Source of the DNA: Massarina eburnea CBS 473.64
Lineage: Eukaryota > Ascomycota > Dothideomycetes > Pleosporales > Massarinaceae
Length of the DNA: 64,000 bases
Direction: 5' to 3'
Assembly: GCA_010093635.1 (NCBI GenBank)
Contig: MU006785.1
Span: 1,259,385-1,323,384, forward strand
This document shows positions 19,940-32,211 of the stretch, piece after piece. The notes under the pieces were generated by a model, which saw nothing but the letters and a program-made list of their open reading frames with translations, searched no databases and was not told where the DNA came from. Position numbers and translations under genes: made by a program. Within the stretch, counting starts at the first letter, position 1. Each line of letters begins with the position of its first letter.

Positions 19940-21442
19940 ATGCAAGTCAACAACAATGTAGGAGCATCCGAAGCTGAAGGCGAAGTAAGTTGCGAAAATG
20001 GCGAGGAAAGAGGTGTGGAGGAACTTCAGCCTTACACCGTGTTCACACCGACTCAACAATCACTGCTTGTTTACGCATGCTCTATATCCGCTATTTTCTC
20101 TACTGCTTCTTTGTTTATATATTTCCCTGCTATCACTGCAATAGCGAAACCACTACACGTCAGCCTCCAATCCATAAACTTCACTATCACCTTCTACCAA
20201 ATCGTCTCTGGACTAGCACCTTCATTCTTTGCAACCCTTTCTGACAATATTGGAAGAAGACCCATGCTTCTATTCGCACTAACACTTTCCCTCGGGGCAA
20301 ATCTCGGCGTCGCCTTAACGAAGCATTACGTAGCATTGGTTATTCTGAGATGCCTTCAAAGTGCAGGAGCATCCAGTGCCTATGCCATAGCATATGGAGT
20401 TATTGCCGATTTTTCGATCCCTGCCAATAGAGGATCTTACATTGGGGTCCTACTAGGCTTTACGAATTCAGCACCTTGCTTTGGCCCTGTAATTGGCGGT
20501 GTCGTCGCGGAAAAATTGTCCTAGAGGTGGATATTTTGGCTTCTTGCCATTACGTCCGGGTCGCATGTCGCGGTCCTCGCGGTCTTCCTTCCTGAGACTT
20601 GCCGGAGACTCGTCGGAAATGGATCAGTACGCCAGCCACATACAATGAACCAGTCACTGTATGGTCTTCTCCGTGGCCGCGGCTCGCACGAAGAACCTGG
20701 CGGCATACGGATCTCGTTCAACACCAATCCTTTCAGAGGTCTCAATACCTTGTTTGACAAGGCGAATTTAATTGTCGTTCTCGTCGGCGGTATTCAATAT
20801 ACTGTATTTGGCTGCTTGGCAACATCCCTATCGGCGCAAGTCATTCATAATTACTCGTTGAATTACCTTACTGCCAGGCTAACATACCTCCCTGCTGGTA
20901 TTGGCGGGATGCTCGCTGCTATTTTGACAGGAAGACTACTGGATTACGAATATCGTCTGTCCGCACGTAAACACAACATAACAATCGCTTCAACTCGGTT
21001 AGCCAACTTTCCCATCGAGGAAGCTCGACTGCGATCCGTCTTTCCCTTCGTATCTCTCAGCTCCGCTGCAACAGTTGGATATGGATGGACGCTTTGAGCA
21101 AAATCTCACCTCGGAGTTCTACTTCTACTTCGGTCCTTCTCCGGGGCAGCTCAGGTCTTCGTGTTCGTTACCTGCGGAACGCTGCTCACGGACTTCAATC
21201 CAGACAGAAGTTCCACAGTGCAGGCGAGCTACAACTTGGTTCGATGCACACTGAGTGCTTCAGGAATAGCAGCGGTGGATACCATGGTACGAGGAATGGG
21301 TGTGGGGTGGTGCTTCACTACGTTTGCTCTGTTCGGGGCTTCATGTGCTCCGCTTCTGTATGTTCTAAAGAAGAGGGGAGAGCGTTGGCGGTCTAGGGCT
21401 ATTGTCACTTCTCAAATTGTTGATACAGAGAAGGTCGAGTAA
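19940..21442 (+). pseudogene. MFS drug transporter (DHA1-like) with two stops
   Basis: One uninterrupted reading frame of 501 codons runs from the ATG at 19940 to the TAA at 21440 if two internal stops are ignored: TAG at 20522-20524 and TGA at 21095-21097. It has the full architecture of a fungal 12-helix multidrug MFS exporter. These are an N-terminal acidic cytosolic tail, TM1 after residue 50, the motif-A loop SDNIGRRPMLLF, TM4-TM6 with a GPVIGGVVAEKLS motif-C region, a central loop, and a second half ending in TLLTDFNPDRSSTVQA and a hydrophobic C-terminus. The TAG falls where family members have a Trp (the W-R-W-I-F-W segment), so TGG-to-TAG is the likely change. There are no frameshifts, so inactivation seems recent. 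No intron would remove either stop. Confidence 0.85.
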
Positions 21443-23096
21443 TACGGATTCTCCATTGCTATTTCATGCATGATATCCGGTACATTCATCAGGTCATGTA
21501 TACATATAGCGGACTAGCGCCATTAACAAGCGCATTGTCTTATCTCAAAGGCAGCCCTTCGAATGTACGAATACTACTACCTTTCCTGCTAAGCACCTCT
21601 AATATGTTCATACTGCCACGCTAAGAGCAAGGTTAGGAATTCCAGCTATGGCCTGTGTATCATGTGACTGAAATTCATAGCTCTTTCGACCCTCAAGACG
21701 AACCCACTCATGTAGACTCAATGAAGGGGTGGGGGAGAATAGAACAGCTGAATTATCAAAGGAGACTTTATAGTTAGATACGCAACCTCGCAGTACCAAG
21801 GCGATAAGCAAGCCATAGTTATCAGCTCGAGCCAATCACCATCACCACACGACAGACAAGTGTTAGGAAACCAACTCCCAAAAACCGTGCTCTAACTTCC
21901 CGCGCCGGGGTTACTAGAACGGGAGCAGTGACATCCTGTATTAATACCGACTTGTAGGCAGACTTTCTCAGACTCGTTAAGATTGCTCTACAAACATGCT
22001 CGAGGCATTAGGTAGACCTGTACGGCTCTCCCTAAATCTGAATTACGCCACACACATCACAACCTCCTTGGAAGATCCCTCCATATGTATTCCTCCCAGC
22101 CTACTCAGCACAGAGCCAGTTTTCCATCGAGCGGGCGATACACAGTCGCACGCACATACGCACGCACGCCCAAACATCGTAGTAAAAACCTGACAAGCCT
22201 CTATCTAAGCCACCGCAGGAAAAAACCTTACACGAATCGCCGGTTTCTCCCACATAGCGTAGTCTCGAGTCCCGTTCGAAGTCAATATGCTGGCCAGGTA
22301 CGAGTACTACATCCAGAGACCAAGAGACCTCGGCCAAGTAGAGTCTTAGAGAAAAGTAAATATCTATCCATATTCGTATTCGTATTCACATCTACCCTAA
22401 ACCCATTTTCACATTCCCATTCCTAATCCCATTCCCATTCCCATCCACTCTATCTCACTATCTCGATATCATAGTCTCTGTATCATGCATCGCCGCAGGA
22501 ATGATATGAAAACATTCATATCAAACCAGACATTAAAAACAGCAAGATCCATCTCCATATCAGCGCCCCCTCATAAGAAAAGGAAGAAGAGAAAACGCCC
22601 ACCCGCTATGCAAGTCCCTGCCCAAACAGGCAGCAGGGAGATGAATAAGATTTCCGAAACTGCAGCAGTTTGCAGAGAAGAGCCATGTATGCCTGCCGTC
22701 CATGCGTGTAACTTTTCCAATCAATCGAAATGACGCGAGAAAATGAAGTAAGGGTGGAGTGAGAAGACATGAGCATGAAAGCTCCATAGATGGTCCGCCC
22801 GTCCGTCCATCCACCCATCCATACATCCATTTGTAGCCGTAGAAAAGGAAAGTGAAAAAAAAAGATCGACGGGGGTGGGGGGTATTACCTTTTGTTGTAT
22901 TAAAACGTGTGATGTCCATGTCCACACATGTTGCATATCTCCTTCCTAGATCCATCTCCAGGTGGCAGTAATGTTTAATGTCGTAATCATTCAGATAACC
23001 CTTACACACCACACCGTATCCCAGTCGATCTTAGCGTCATCAGTGCTCCGGTAGCGCATGTCATATCGAGCAAAAGTCGATCAATCATGCATCGAC
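21443..23096. other. Long intergenic region with short repeats
   Basis: This holds about 1.65 kb of non-coding sequence between the MFS relic (plus) and the CCCH gene (minus). An ATTCCC/ATTCGT simple repeat lies at about 22370-22446. The side near 23097 is presumably the CCCH gene 3' untranslated region. Frames of 60-150 codons on both strands are low in protein character. No RNA gene was recognised. Confidence 0.55.
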
Positions 23097-25114
23097 CTAA
23101 AACTTCCCAGCACGATGAGCCCCGATAGGAGCCAGATTCGGGCTTGCCTTCCCAGCACCAGGACCAGTACCAGGAACACCGCCACTGCCAAACGAAAGCC
23201 CACCGAGACTAAGTCGCTTATTACTCGTGTTAGATGTAGTCGATGCACCGTCCTTGTTCTTGACATTCACATCGTCCTCTTCCTCCATACTGAACAACCC
23301 CTGTTCTTCCTCGATGCGCTCGCGGTGGATGCTGTTGCTGCTCACCGCACGATCCAAGCCGAGACGCCCGCCGGTGCTTGCCACGCTGGATCCCGAAGTA
23401 ACACGATTCATGCCGGGGTGGACCATGCCAGGATGGACGGGGAGGCCGCCCTCTTCCGAGGCTCGCGACGAGAGACGCGTTCGCTGGAGTTGCTGGCTGA
23501 TCATACTCATCGAGGCTTGGCGCGGGGGTGACGAGAGAAAGGGGCTCGGGTTTGCATCGCCACCTACGGGTCGAGATAAGGCACGGAGAGACGGGCTGGC
23601 GTTGGGATGCAGCGAGGAGTTGCGCAGCGGTGAGCCGACGTGGCCGAACTGTGATGTAACTGCGCCTGACTCGGCTGGATCCGGTATGGGACGCTTACCC
23701 CAGAGCGAGTGGTAGCGCGATGGTGACGAGGTAGCTCCAGAAGGTGATCCGAACTTAATGTCTGACGTCGGCGGTGATGCGCCTAATCGCGACATGGAAC
23801 CGCGGTGTGAGAGCGGGTTTCCTTCATTATCGCTCTGGTCACGTGAAAAGCGGCGGAAGCGCTCATCTGGCGTCAGGAGGTCATTCAGGGAGCTAGGCAA
23901 CATGTCCTCTTCGAACTTTCCTATTAGCTCAGAGTCGTCCCACTCGTCGTTCGTTGTGTAGGGCGCACGGGCTCCAACGCTAGCAGAGATCATGCCTCGA
24001 GAGCGATCACGTGCGCCTAGCTCGGAGTGCATGATCCTCCGTCCCGGTTGCTCAATAGACTCGGGCGGCGATGAGCCTAGCGCAGCCCTACGCGAACTGT
24101 TGCCGTAGGCAGAATCGTGGAGGTTCCGAAGCGTAGACGAGTCGCCGGTGAATGCCGGGGGAGAGTTTGCGAGGAATTTCGCCGGGACAGACGACGCCAT
24201 GGGCCCCCACCTCGCGATTTCAGATATGCCCTGGCTGTCAAAGGACGCGGGCAAGCCTACGTCTGCAACTGTGAGGCCTTTGAGAGGCGGTGACATGGGT
24301 ATGCGGCCGTTCTCGGGCGGGGATCCATAGTTCGAGCCGGGGTGCGAGGAAAATGTGGTATCGATGGACGGTATGGCGAGGTATTCCTCCGGGGTCGAGT
24401 ACGAAGGAAAGTTCGGCTGCATGGGCGTCATGTGTGCCTGCATGGTGAGGAGAGAGCTGTTTGGGGTCGGCTCGGGGTGGTGCGGGATGTTCATGCGACC
24501 AAAGGGACCGCCGGGCTGCACGTTGTGGCGGTTCACGATGTGGCCGTTGGGGAGGATGTGGGCGAGGGCGCATTTCGGGCCAAACTTGCAGTTGCCCTTT
24601 GTGAAGTATTTGCAGGGCGCGCGCTCGGTCAGCGGCTCGTCCGAGTGCAGGAAGGGACACGCCTTGCCGGCCTGGCAGGCACCCTGTCGGTAGAATTTGC
24701 ACGGCACATGCGAGGTACCTGGTTGCTGTCAATACGTGCGGCCGCAGCTGTAGCGACCCGACCCGACCTACTCTTGTTGTTTGGCGGACTACGCGGCCCG
24801 CCGAAGCCCATCTCGCGCATGTTGGCGCCGTGTCCGTTGGCCATGCGACCATGCGACCCGCCAGGCACAGCCATGGGCCCGTTGCCGTTGTTCGCGGCCG
24901 CCATGCTGCCCGAGGAGTTGTGTCTGACGTCGCCGGACGGTCGGATGCGTGGAGCGGGCGAGGTTGTGTTCAGGCCCAGGGCGGGGTTTGGCGTGGGAGT
25001 GAGTTGGTGGGCGAAGGCGTCGTGTTGTAGCGGTGGTGGTGGGGGCAGCTGGTGGGGTTTGTCTTCGAGGTCGGTTTGCATGCTCGGGGCAAACGCCGTC
25101 ATGGCTACCGGCAT
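23097..25114 (-). CDS. CCCH zinc-finger protein, Lee1-like (654 aa)
   Basis: This is a probable RNA-binding protein. Coding exons are 25114-24772 and 24718-23097; the joined frame closes at 655 codons. Two tandem C-x7-C-x5-C-x3-H fingers lie at about residues 120-167 (CKFYRQGACQAGKACPFLH and CKYFTKGNCKFGPKCALAH). This is the arrangement seen in yeast Lee1 and related fungal proteins. The rest is long, Ser/Pro/Gly-rich and disordered, with an acidic DEWDDSELIGKFEED patch and an EDDVNVKN segment near the end. The intron interrupts just before the first finger, so the finger frame alone would lack an ATG start. A second in-frame ATG lies four codons downstream of the one chosen. The promoter side carries a G-rich tandem repeat. 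Confidence 0.85.
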
Positions 25115-26002
25115 GGGCGGAACGAGCAGCGGGCGGGCGAGCAAAGGGGAAATTCACACAGGTGGCCTTGGCCTCGAGACGGCGGAGGTGAAGGCGTGGG
25201 AGAAGAGGACTCCGGCGCAATCAGAGGCAGGGAAAAACTAGGCTGGATGCGGGCTAGCTTTCTGGCCGCTGTTCGCTTCGAAGGTTGTTGCGGGACCGAA
25301 TCTGCAGGTGACAGGGCACTTTCTCGCCCAGCCCGTCTCATACAATGTGCGATTATTACTGGAGAGACCGAGGGAGTGAGGGAGCGAGGGAGCGAGGGAG
25401 GGAGGGAGGGAGGGAGGTAATAAGTGACTGCGACCATCCGTACAGCCTCACGGGGGGGAGTCCTCGATCGCGTCACGCGGGCCAAGACTTTATCACGCGG
25501 CAGCCGCAGAGGCAGGCACACCATCGTCCTGAGGAAGGTGCGAATGTGATTGCCACTTCCCCATCCCGACGCCTACCCACCTCCCCCGTCCTCGATCCGG
25601 GTCATCCGCAGCCGACCACTCCACGACGCCTCTCTTTCGAGTTGTGTTATGTTTCAGAGCAGATGGCCATGTGAGAGACGACGGCAAACAGGGCCCACCA
25701 ACCACCCTCCCTCACCGCACACCCCAGGGGCCCAGCCGCGGCAAACACTTGCCGCAGCAGTCATCTGCATTCGTAACTGTCTATTGCAACTAATTGTACA
25801 CCCTATTTATGTCGTCGCTCGCGCCATATAACCAATGTCCCCAATATTCCCCATACTTTGCAAAATGCTAAAACCTACAGTCCCAGAAATACCGTGCAGC
25901 CTCGACGCCGTCGACTACGGTGCCATCCCAGGTCCCCAGTCTAGCACTCCGAGTCAGCACGAAAAGATGGAGAAAAATGTGCCTCTCTCTCTGATGTGGA
26001 TA
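25115..26002. other. Intergenic with G-rich repeat
   Basis: This contains the promoter and leader of the CCCH gene and the 3' flank of the Ser/Thr-rich membrane protein gene. The simple repeat is listed separately. No coding region is supported. Confidence 0.6.
25370..25418. repeat. GAGGGAG-type simple repeat, G4-capable
   Basis: A run of GGGAG/GGGAGC units on the plus strand, with at least ten GGG tracts in about 50 bp, lies some 255 bp upstream of the CCCH gene start. On the gene's coding strand it is a polypyrimidine tract. The spacing would allow a G-quadruplex on the template strand. Confidence 0.75.
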
Positions 26003-29000
26003 CTAACTGTGCCCGATGCGCAAGATGCCCGCCGAACATGTATTGTTGTACCATTCCAGCTGCAGGTTGTCCACCATGAAGATTTGCGGTATGTTGAGCT
26101 TTTCCGTGAAAGCGTTGAATTGGATCCCGGACAGCGCTTGGAACTGTCCATTGAAATTCACCTGCGTGAGCTTGCAGTTGATGAATCCCCAGCAGGGCGG
26201 GATCGTGACGTTCTGTTCGGCTGCGAGCACTTCCTTCTTGGTCGCAGCATCCCAACGGTATCCGGAGATGCGAAGTGTGCACGCCGTAATCCCATTCAGG
26301 GCGCAGCCGAAGAAGCCAGAGTAGGCGTTGAACCAGTACGCGTCCACTGGAGCTCGAGGCCCGGCACCAAGCTCACCCGGAAGCAGAGTTCCCGCGAACG
26401 CAGAGTTGGGGAGGAGAGCGCTGCCTATCGGAAGGAACATTGCGACGTTGGGTTGCGATACGGCGGGATACGGCTCCCATTTGTCGGGAACATAGGCAAA
26501 TCCATTTGCGTAGAACAAGTGATGATACGGATTCTTCAGCCCAGTCACCGGAAGTATGTTTAATTCGTCGCTAGAAACAGGCGTGTCGTCAAACGTGAGC
26601 GTAAAATTGCCAGATTCTCCACATGTTAGAGGTTCGATGCCCATCTCTGGCTCCGCTGCTACCGCCACCTCAGTCTCCACCGCCATTGCCGAATTGTCAA
26701 CGACAACCGTAGTGACGATAGTTTTGAACCGTGTTGGCGTGGGGACTGACGAGAAGATTTGGAAAGACGGCAAAGGTGATAATGGTGTCTCGCGTGCAGT
26801 CCTGGTTGTCAATGGCAAATCTGTCCAATCCGGCCCAGTAATTGAAGGATACATTCCAGTCCAGTACGACGCAGTCGTTAGGATAGTGGGCGTGGGGAAC
26901 ACGAAGCTGAACGTCGCATCACCGAATGCGATACCCCTCGTCATGAACGTTTTCATCTCTGGCAGACAATTGGGATCAGGTGTCGATCCACTACATGAAG
27001 CCGTGCCATTTAAACTGGACGAAGATGAAGGGCGCCGGCTTGTACTCATCGTACTGGAGGAAAGCGTGGAGTTTAGAGTAGTGGTCGTCGTCGTAGTGTT
27101 GGTAACGATTGGCATTGTAGGCGCCGGCCCTCCTGGTCCTGTTGCGGTGATTGTCGACAGGGAACCAAAGCTTGAGCTTCTCGTCAACGGTACAGATGAG
27201 GCACTGCTAGATACGGGTAGCGAGCCCATAGAAGAGGTACTAAGCGTCGGCAAGCCCAATGACAAGCTTGAGTCCATAGAAGAGCTTGGGCGTTGGGCAG
27301 AGCTTGAAGCCAGCGGAGCGCTGGAACCTGGAGAAGAGCGCGAAGCTAATTGAGAGCTCAAAGTCGGTGTAGTCAGAATGCTCGATGCCACTGGTGAGCC
27401 AGAGGTCGATGATGACGGTAGTGAGGATCCACTGACGCTGCTCAAAACGCTTGATGCTGTCGAAGAGCCCATTGTGGGTGTCGACGAGACAGCTGCCGAG
27501 CTTGATTGCTCTCCACTCATCGACGAGAAAGACGGCGTCTGACTCGGTCTCGATAATGAGGGAACGGAAGCCGAGGATAAGCTGGTTGCAGATTGGCTAA
27601 CACTGCCCAAAATGCTGCTCCTACTGGTCGTGGGCCCTCCACTTGAGGTAGACATCTCACTCGATGCTGACGAAGGGGGAACTCCTGACGAAGGATTTGC
27701 GAATGAAGGTGATGCACTAGGGCTAGCGGCTGAAGTAGTAGTACCAGTACCCGTATTCGTCGCCGTAATTGTCGAAGGTGCTCCTAACGAGGAAGGGGCT
27801 ACTGGAAAGGATGGCGTCGACCCTGTAGGCACTGATACAGGCCTAGATGAAGGTGTGCCAACAAGCGACGACTGGGGAGAAGGACTGGACGCCGTGGGTG
27901 CATTTGTTGAAGGTGACCCTGGTGGAGACGTACCTGCCGCGGAAGAAGTGACCGGCCCTGTGGGTGCTGAACTCAACCTGGACGACGGAGTGCTAGCAAG
28001 AGATGATCCGGATAGTAGTGTGGAGGCTGTGGGTGAAAGTATCGACGATGGAGTTGGCAAAGAGACCGTGAAACTGCTTGGTGAAACTTATATCTAAAGT
28101 CAGTAAAGCCCGTTCAGAAGTTTCTTCAGTGCACATCGCATTGGATCCAGAATAGCATACCTGGGCTACTCAATGGAGGACCAAAGGAGGCAGACACGAC
28201 AGGCGGGTAAGACGATGCAGATCCGCCAGATCCAATGCTCGTGATTGTGACCACACTCGTAACTGGTGAGCTAGGGCCAACAGTTGCCGAAGGGCTCGGA
28301 GCTGCAGTGGAAGGAAGTGCTGGGCCTGATGGTGGTGGACTTGATGGTGGATATGAGTGCAAAGATTCTGTTGGAACTGTGCTGAAAGGAAACTGGGGTG
28401 TTGAAGTCGATTTCCCACTCAGTATCAGGGTCGTCACAATTGGAGACCCAGCAACGCTTGTCGTAACTATGATTGTGCTTGGTTGTGTAGTCGAGGGCAC
28501 TATCTGCGATGTCAGGAAACTCCCTGGAGGAGAGCCAGTTGCAGTGGACAGAGTCTGAGAAACCGAAACAGGGGCCGTAGGCAGAGTGCTGAAGCGCGTC
28601 GGGGGTGCAATGCTGCCAAGCCATTCCGTAGTACCGTTGATGACCGAGTAGTAGTACGTACCATGATTGGGATCTGTCGGTCTCGAGGCGATGAGGGAGA
28701 CTGTGATGATAGGCCCTGGAATAGTAACGTAGACAATGCTGCAGTTGGGATCGGACTCCTGGGCAGCAGCGGGCGAGAACATGTGCAACACCAGTTCGAG
28801 GGCGACCCGGCAACCAAAAAGGAACAAGGCGAGAAACGCAACGGTGACAAGTCGATCATACCAGTATTGCGTCTTGAAGCCACGGAAGAATATGGCCACG
28901 GCGTTGTGAGTCCATCGAAATGCGCGGCAGGGCCGCCATCCGCTGACTGGAGACATGTACTTCTTCCACCACGCCGGACGGGTAGGTCGTCTAGGTACAT

Positions 29001-29289
29001 CATCGATGCCTTTACTCATCTCTGATGGTTGTCGCTCGAGCTGGGAGCCGTATGAAGACATTGCGGTGGTTGGCGTGGGCGACTCCGCAGTACCGTTAGT
29101 AGTATTGATGCCTGGCGTCGATGGTTCCGCAGTAACGTCAATTGTATTGATGGCCAATGTAGACGGACCGCTCAGGCTGGTTCGCACACTGGAAGACTGA
29201 CCAGCAGGCTGTTGATGCGGCTGAGTGGTGGCGTCTCTGGTCTTATTCTTGTTCCTATTCTTCCGGGCAGGCTTAGATTTCGGACCCAT
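26003..29289 (-). CDS. Ser/Thr-rich single-pass membrane protein (1070 aa)
   Basis: Coding exons are 29289-28161 and 28086-26003; the joined frame closes at 1071 codons. The N-terminus is basic and disordered (MGPKSKPARKNRNKNKTRD) and followed by a Thr/Pro-rich stretch. One membrane segment lies at about residues 145-170 (VTVAFLALFLFGCRVALEL) with basic residues on its N-side, so the long C-terminal part probably faces outside. That part is a mucin-like Ser/Thr/Pro region (about 240-700), then a folded C-terminal domain of about 300 residues. The domain contains a CGESGNFTLTFDDTPV strand, NPYHHLFYANGFAYVP, a few Cys and several N-glycosylation sequons. This arrangement suggests a cell-wall or surface protein. 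The intron has two possible acceptors (see findings). Confidence 0.78.
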
Positions 29290-30145
29290 AGCACAGGAGA
29301 GGATCTGTCTCGAGAGGCAGCGGAGAAAATGTTGAAGCTATGATACAGCTGCTGCGAAGATGCTGGGTGGAAAAGTGTATAGCACAAAAACTGCTCAAAA
29401 AAGTCGTCCAAGAGGTGAAGGTTGTGATGGGGGGAGTGAGGGGGGAAGAGCTCGCAGCAAGCTCGGCGGTGTTTGTTTGTCGCTGCTCGCAATTGCTTCC
29501 TTCCATGTTTGCCCATTGTTCGAGGGTGCTGCGTCCTGGCGGCCAGGAAGGTGTCGTCGTGATGTTGAGCGCGACTATATCTGATGATGGGTGTGGTAGA
29601 AGGTTCCATGTCGGCAGTCAAGGGAGTCGTGACTGGTGCTATAATTTACGCCGGTCTCGATTGCTCCTTCCTAATTTTAGCCACTAGAGATTGAACATGC
29701 ATATGGGTGGCCAGCCGTACCCAGACTCGGGGATGCGCATAGAGAAGACGGCAATTACAAAGCAGGATATCGGCGGTGATCTAGAATGGAGAGAATATCG
29801 ATGACGAGCCTGGATAAAGGCACGGAAGGATATTGTTGTCGCGTGGGGAGACTCACAAGACCACCACCTACCTATCCTTGCCCCTCGCCCCTCGCCCCTG
29901 CACCCCACCTGGTCGGCCATGACGTGGTCGCCCGACGGCAAAAATCCTCGATAGGGAGATCGAAAGATATGCACTGCAACGGGTGATCGGCTTTTCCGTG
30001 CGGTGCATGTTCATGCGCAAGCTGGCGGGAGGATTCCAAGAGTTGTTCCTTGCAGCGAACATCACATGTACCATCACACATCACGCATCGCCCAATCGGA
30101 TAATTTAAGAAGCATTGGTATGCCCAACATAGCTCTTTAGCATCT
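29290..30145. other. Intergenic between two minus-strand genes
   Basis: This contains the upstream region of the Ser/Thr-rich membrane protein gene and the 3' flank of UTP18. A CCCCTCGCC direct repeat occurs near 29880-29900. No gene is supported. Confidence 0.55.
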
Positions 30146-32211
30146 TCACGCCCGCACCTCCCACAGTCTAATGCGACCGGTTTCTGCACCGATGGCCAGT
30201 ACCGCCAAACTCCCTTCCCTTTCTTCGTCCTCCGTCGGCCTTCCCCATGCGACCGCTGTAATTCTGTTCAAGGGGGTGTTGCTCGTTGGCCAGTTTCTGA
30301 ATACCGTGGCGGAAGGAAGGTGGACCAGTCTGAGCGCGTTGTGTTTCCAGCGACTCGCCATTGCCAGGATTTGCCCGTCAGGAGTAAAGACTAGGTGCGA
30401 CACGGGCGTTGTGAGATGGTCGAGAACGCGAAGAGGCTTGGGCGCCTTCGGTATACCGCCATTGTCGTCCGCCCTACCTTGAGATTCAGGCTTGCTCTCG
30501 CTCCACTGTCTTCGATCGTAGATGTTGACAATACCGCTTGAGCTACCCACGGCGACCCATCTGTCGCCACCAATCCACCCATCTCTCCCGCTTCGGCCAC
30601 CGACCGCAATCACCGTCGTTCCAATAGCACCATCGTCGACCCATCTCCCAACTACGCCCTTCTGAACACTCCATTCAGTCACCTCTCCGTTCTTGGCAGC
30701 TATGCTTAGCCCATTCCCGTCACCCCACCATGCAAAATCAGCGACGCCATTTCTTGATTCGATGCGCGTTTGCGCAATCCATTGCAACGTGTTCGCGTCG
30801 AGGATGTTGATCACGCCTCCGCCTTTCTTCGATGAGCCTCGCAAGGCCATGTATTTGCCGTTCGGCGAGAGAGAAAAGTGTTCCATAGAACGCTGCTCAT
30901 GCTGTTGTCCATAAACCCGGGTTATCCTCTCCACTGTGCCTGTCGCGACGTTCCAGATGTGGAAGAATCGTCGTCGCGCGCTTATAAATACTCGTGAATC
31001 AGAAGGAGAGGGATGGAATGCGGTGGTTGTGAGAGGCGTGCGCTTTATGTGGAACGATGTGAGAAGAGGGTCTGTATTAGGTGGGCTCGGGCCCACGTGA
31101 TACATGGCTAAAGTCGAACTGGGACCGGATGAGAGGAGGAGCGGGTATGTAGAATGGAACGAAAGTGATGTGACGGCAGACTATAAAACATGTTAGTAGT
31201 GAATGACAAGGGACATAGTGAAGGGCATACCGGTCCCGGCTTGCCGACGTCCTTGCGTCTCTGTATGTCGACGGTACCGGCTTGCAATTTTCTCCGCTTA
31301 GCAGGTGCGCTCGATGCCCTTGAAAGAATATCCGCGTCCTTGAGCAGTTTTGCGAGCGGCAGCGTCGACAAATCGTCTCCATCAACGTCCATGTCGCTCC
31401 CCGACTCCACATCGCTCTCGTCATCTTCCGCTGTGTGGCCTCTCTTCCGCTTAACCTTTCCGGTCGCTTGTATCGCCCAGTCGGGAGTCGAGTATAGTCT
31501 CTCGTACTGTTTTCGAAGGCGGCGCGAATATTCCTTTCCGGTGACGATGTCGTCTTCTGCAGTCTCCCTGAGTTTCCTTAGCTGCGGGACGGTCGCGAGA
31601 CTGACAACCAGACGCTCATCATCACTATCCTCCCACGCGGGTTTGTCCTCGTCGTCTGATTCCTCCGCTTGCGCATTGGCTATTGAGCCCGCAGGCGCGG
31701 CAGGAAGTCCGTCATCAACAAAGAACAGTGCCTGATCCGCCGCGTTTTCATAGTCTATTACGCCATCTTGGTCCTCGTCTGAATCATTGTCGTATGCGGC
31801 GGTGTCGCCGAGCGAGAAAGAATCGAGGCCCTTCCTGAAGCCTGCAGAGTCGCCAAAGATGAGTTTCTCAAGTTCCTCTTCTTCTGCATCTTTGGGCAGC
31901 ACCATCTTCTCTTTCTTCTTCTCGATCACAATGTCCATGCTTTCGTCATCGTCATCCTCCGCTTCTTCTTCTTCCTCGTCTGAACTCTCTTCGTCTTCCT
32001 CGGAGCTGGAATCTTCCTCCTCCTCGTCATCATCGTCATTGAAGCCCTCCCAATCGTCCTCGGGCGCATTCACGGGCTGCAGCGCACCAGCTTCGGTATC
32101 GCTCGGGTCGAGGTCGAACTCGGGCGGGAAGACGGGCGCATCTTTTTTTGTCTCGGGCAAGAACCGCTGGCGGTGACCGGCGGCCTGGGGTGCAGTCTTC
32201 GTGCTGGCCAT
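30146..32211 (-). CDS. UTP18: U3 snoRNP protein Utp18 (671 aa)
   Basis: This is a component of the small-subunit processome (UtpB complex) that acts in 18S rRNA maturation in the nucleolus. Coding exons are 32211-31231 and 31180-30146; the intron is phase 0 and the frame closes at 672 codons. The N-terminal 200 residues contain long Asp/Glu/Ser runs, followed by KLIFGDSAGF and a YSRRLRKQYERLY segment characteristic of Utp18. From about residue 328 the chain forms WD40 repeats, starting SAVTSLSFHSTYPLLLSSG and ending IGAETGRIRLWEVRA. The acidic region makes the protein somewhat longer than the yeast one. It is divergent from the MYND gene, with 434 bp between the starts. Confidence 0.93.

Noticed and set aside
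11794..21442. A functioning secondary-metabolite cluster
   Set aside because: No polyketide synthase, peptide synthetase, terpene cyclase or pathway regulator is present, and the relevant enzymes are fragments.
3219..21442. Stop-codon reassignment or systematic readthrough
   Set aside because: All intact genes use TAA, TAG and TGA normally. The in-frame stops occur only in genes with other signs of decay or in the RIP block.
24342..25241. Plus-strand frame of 299 codons
   Set aside because: It is antisense to the CCCH zinc-finger gene, whose minus-strand frame has clear finger motifs. GC-rich codon use opens the shadow frame.
26556..28097. Plus-strand Val/Gly-rich frames
   Set aside because: They are antisense to the Ser/Thr-rich coding region; Ser/Thr codons read backwards give Val/Gly/Glu.
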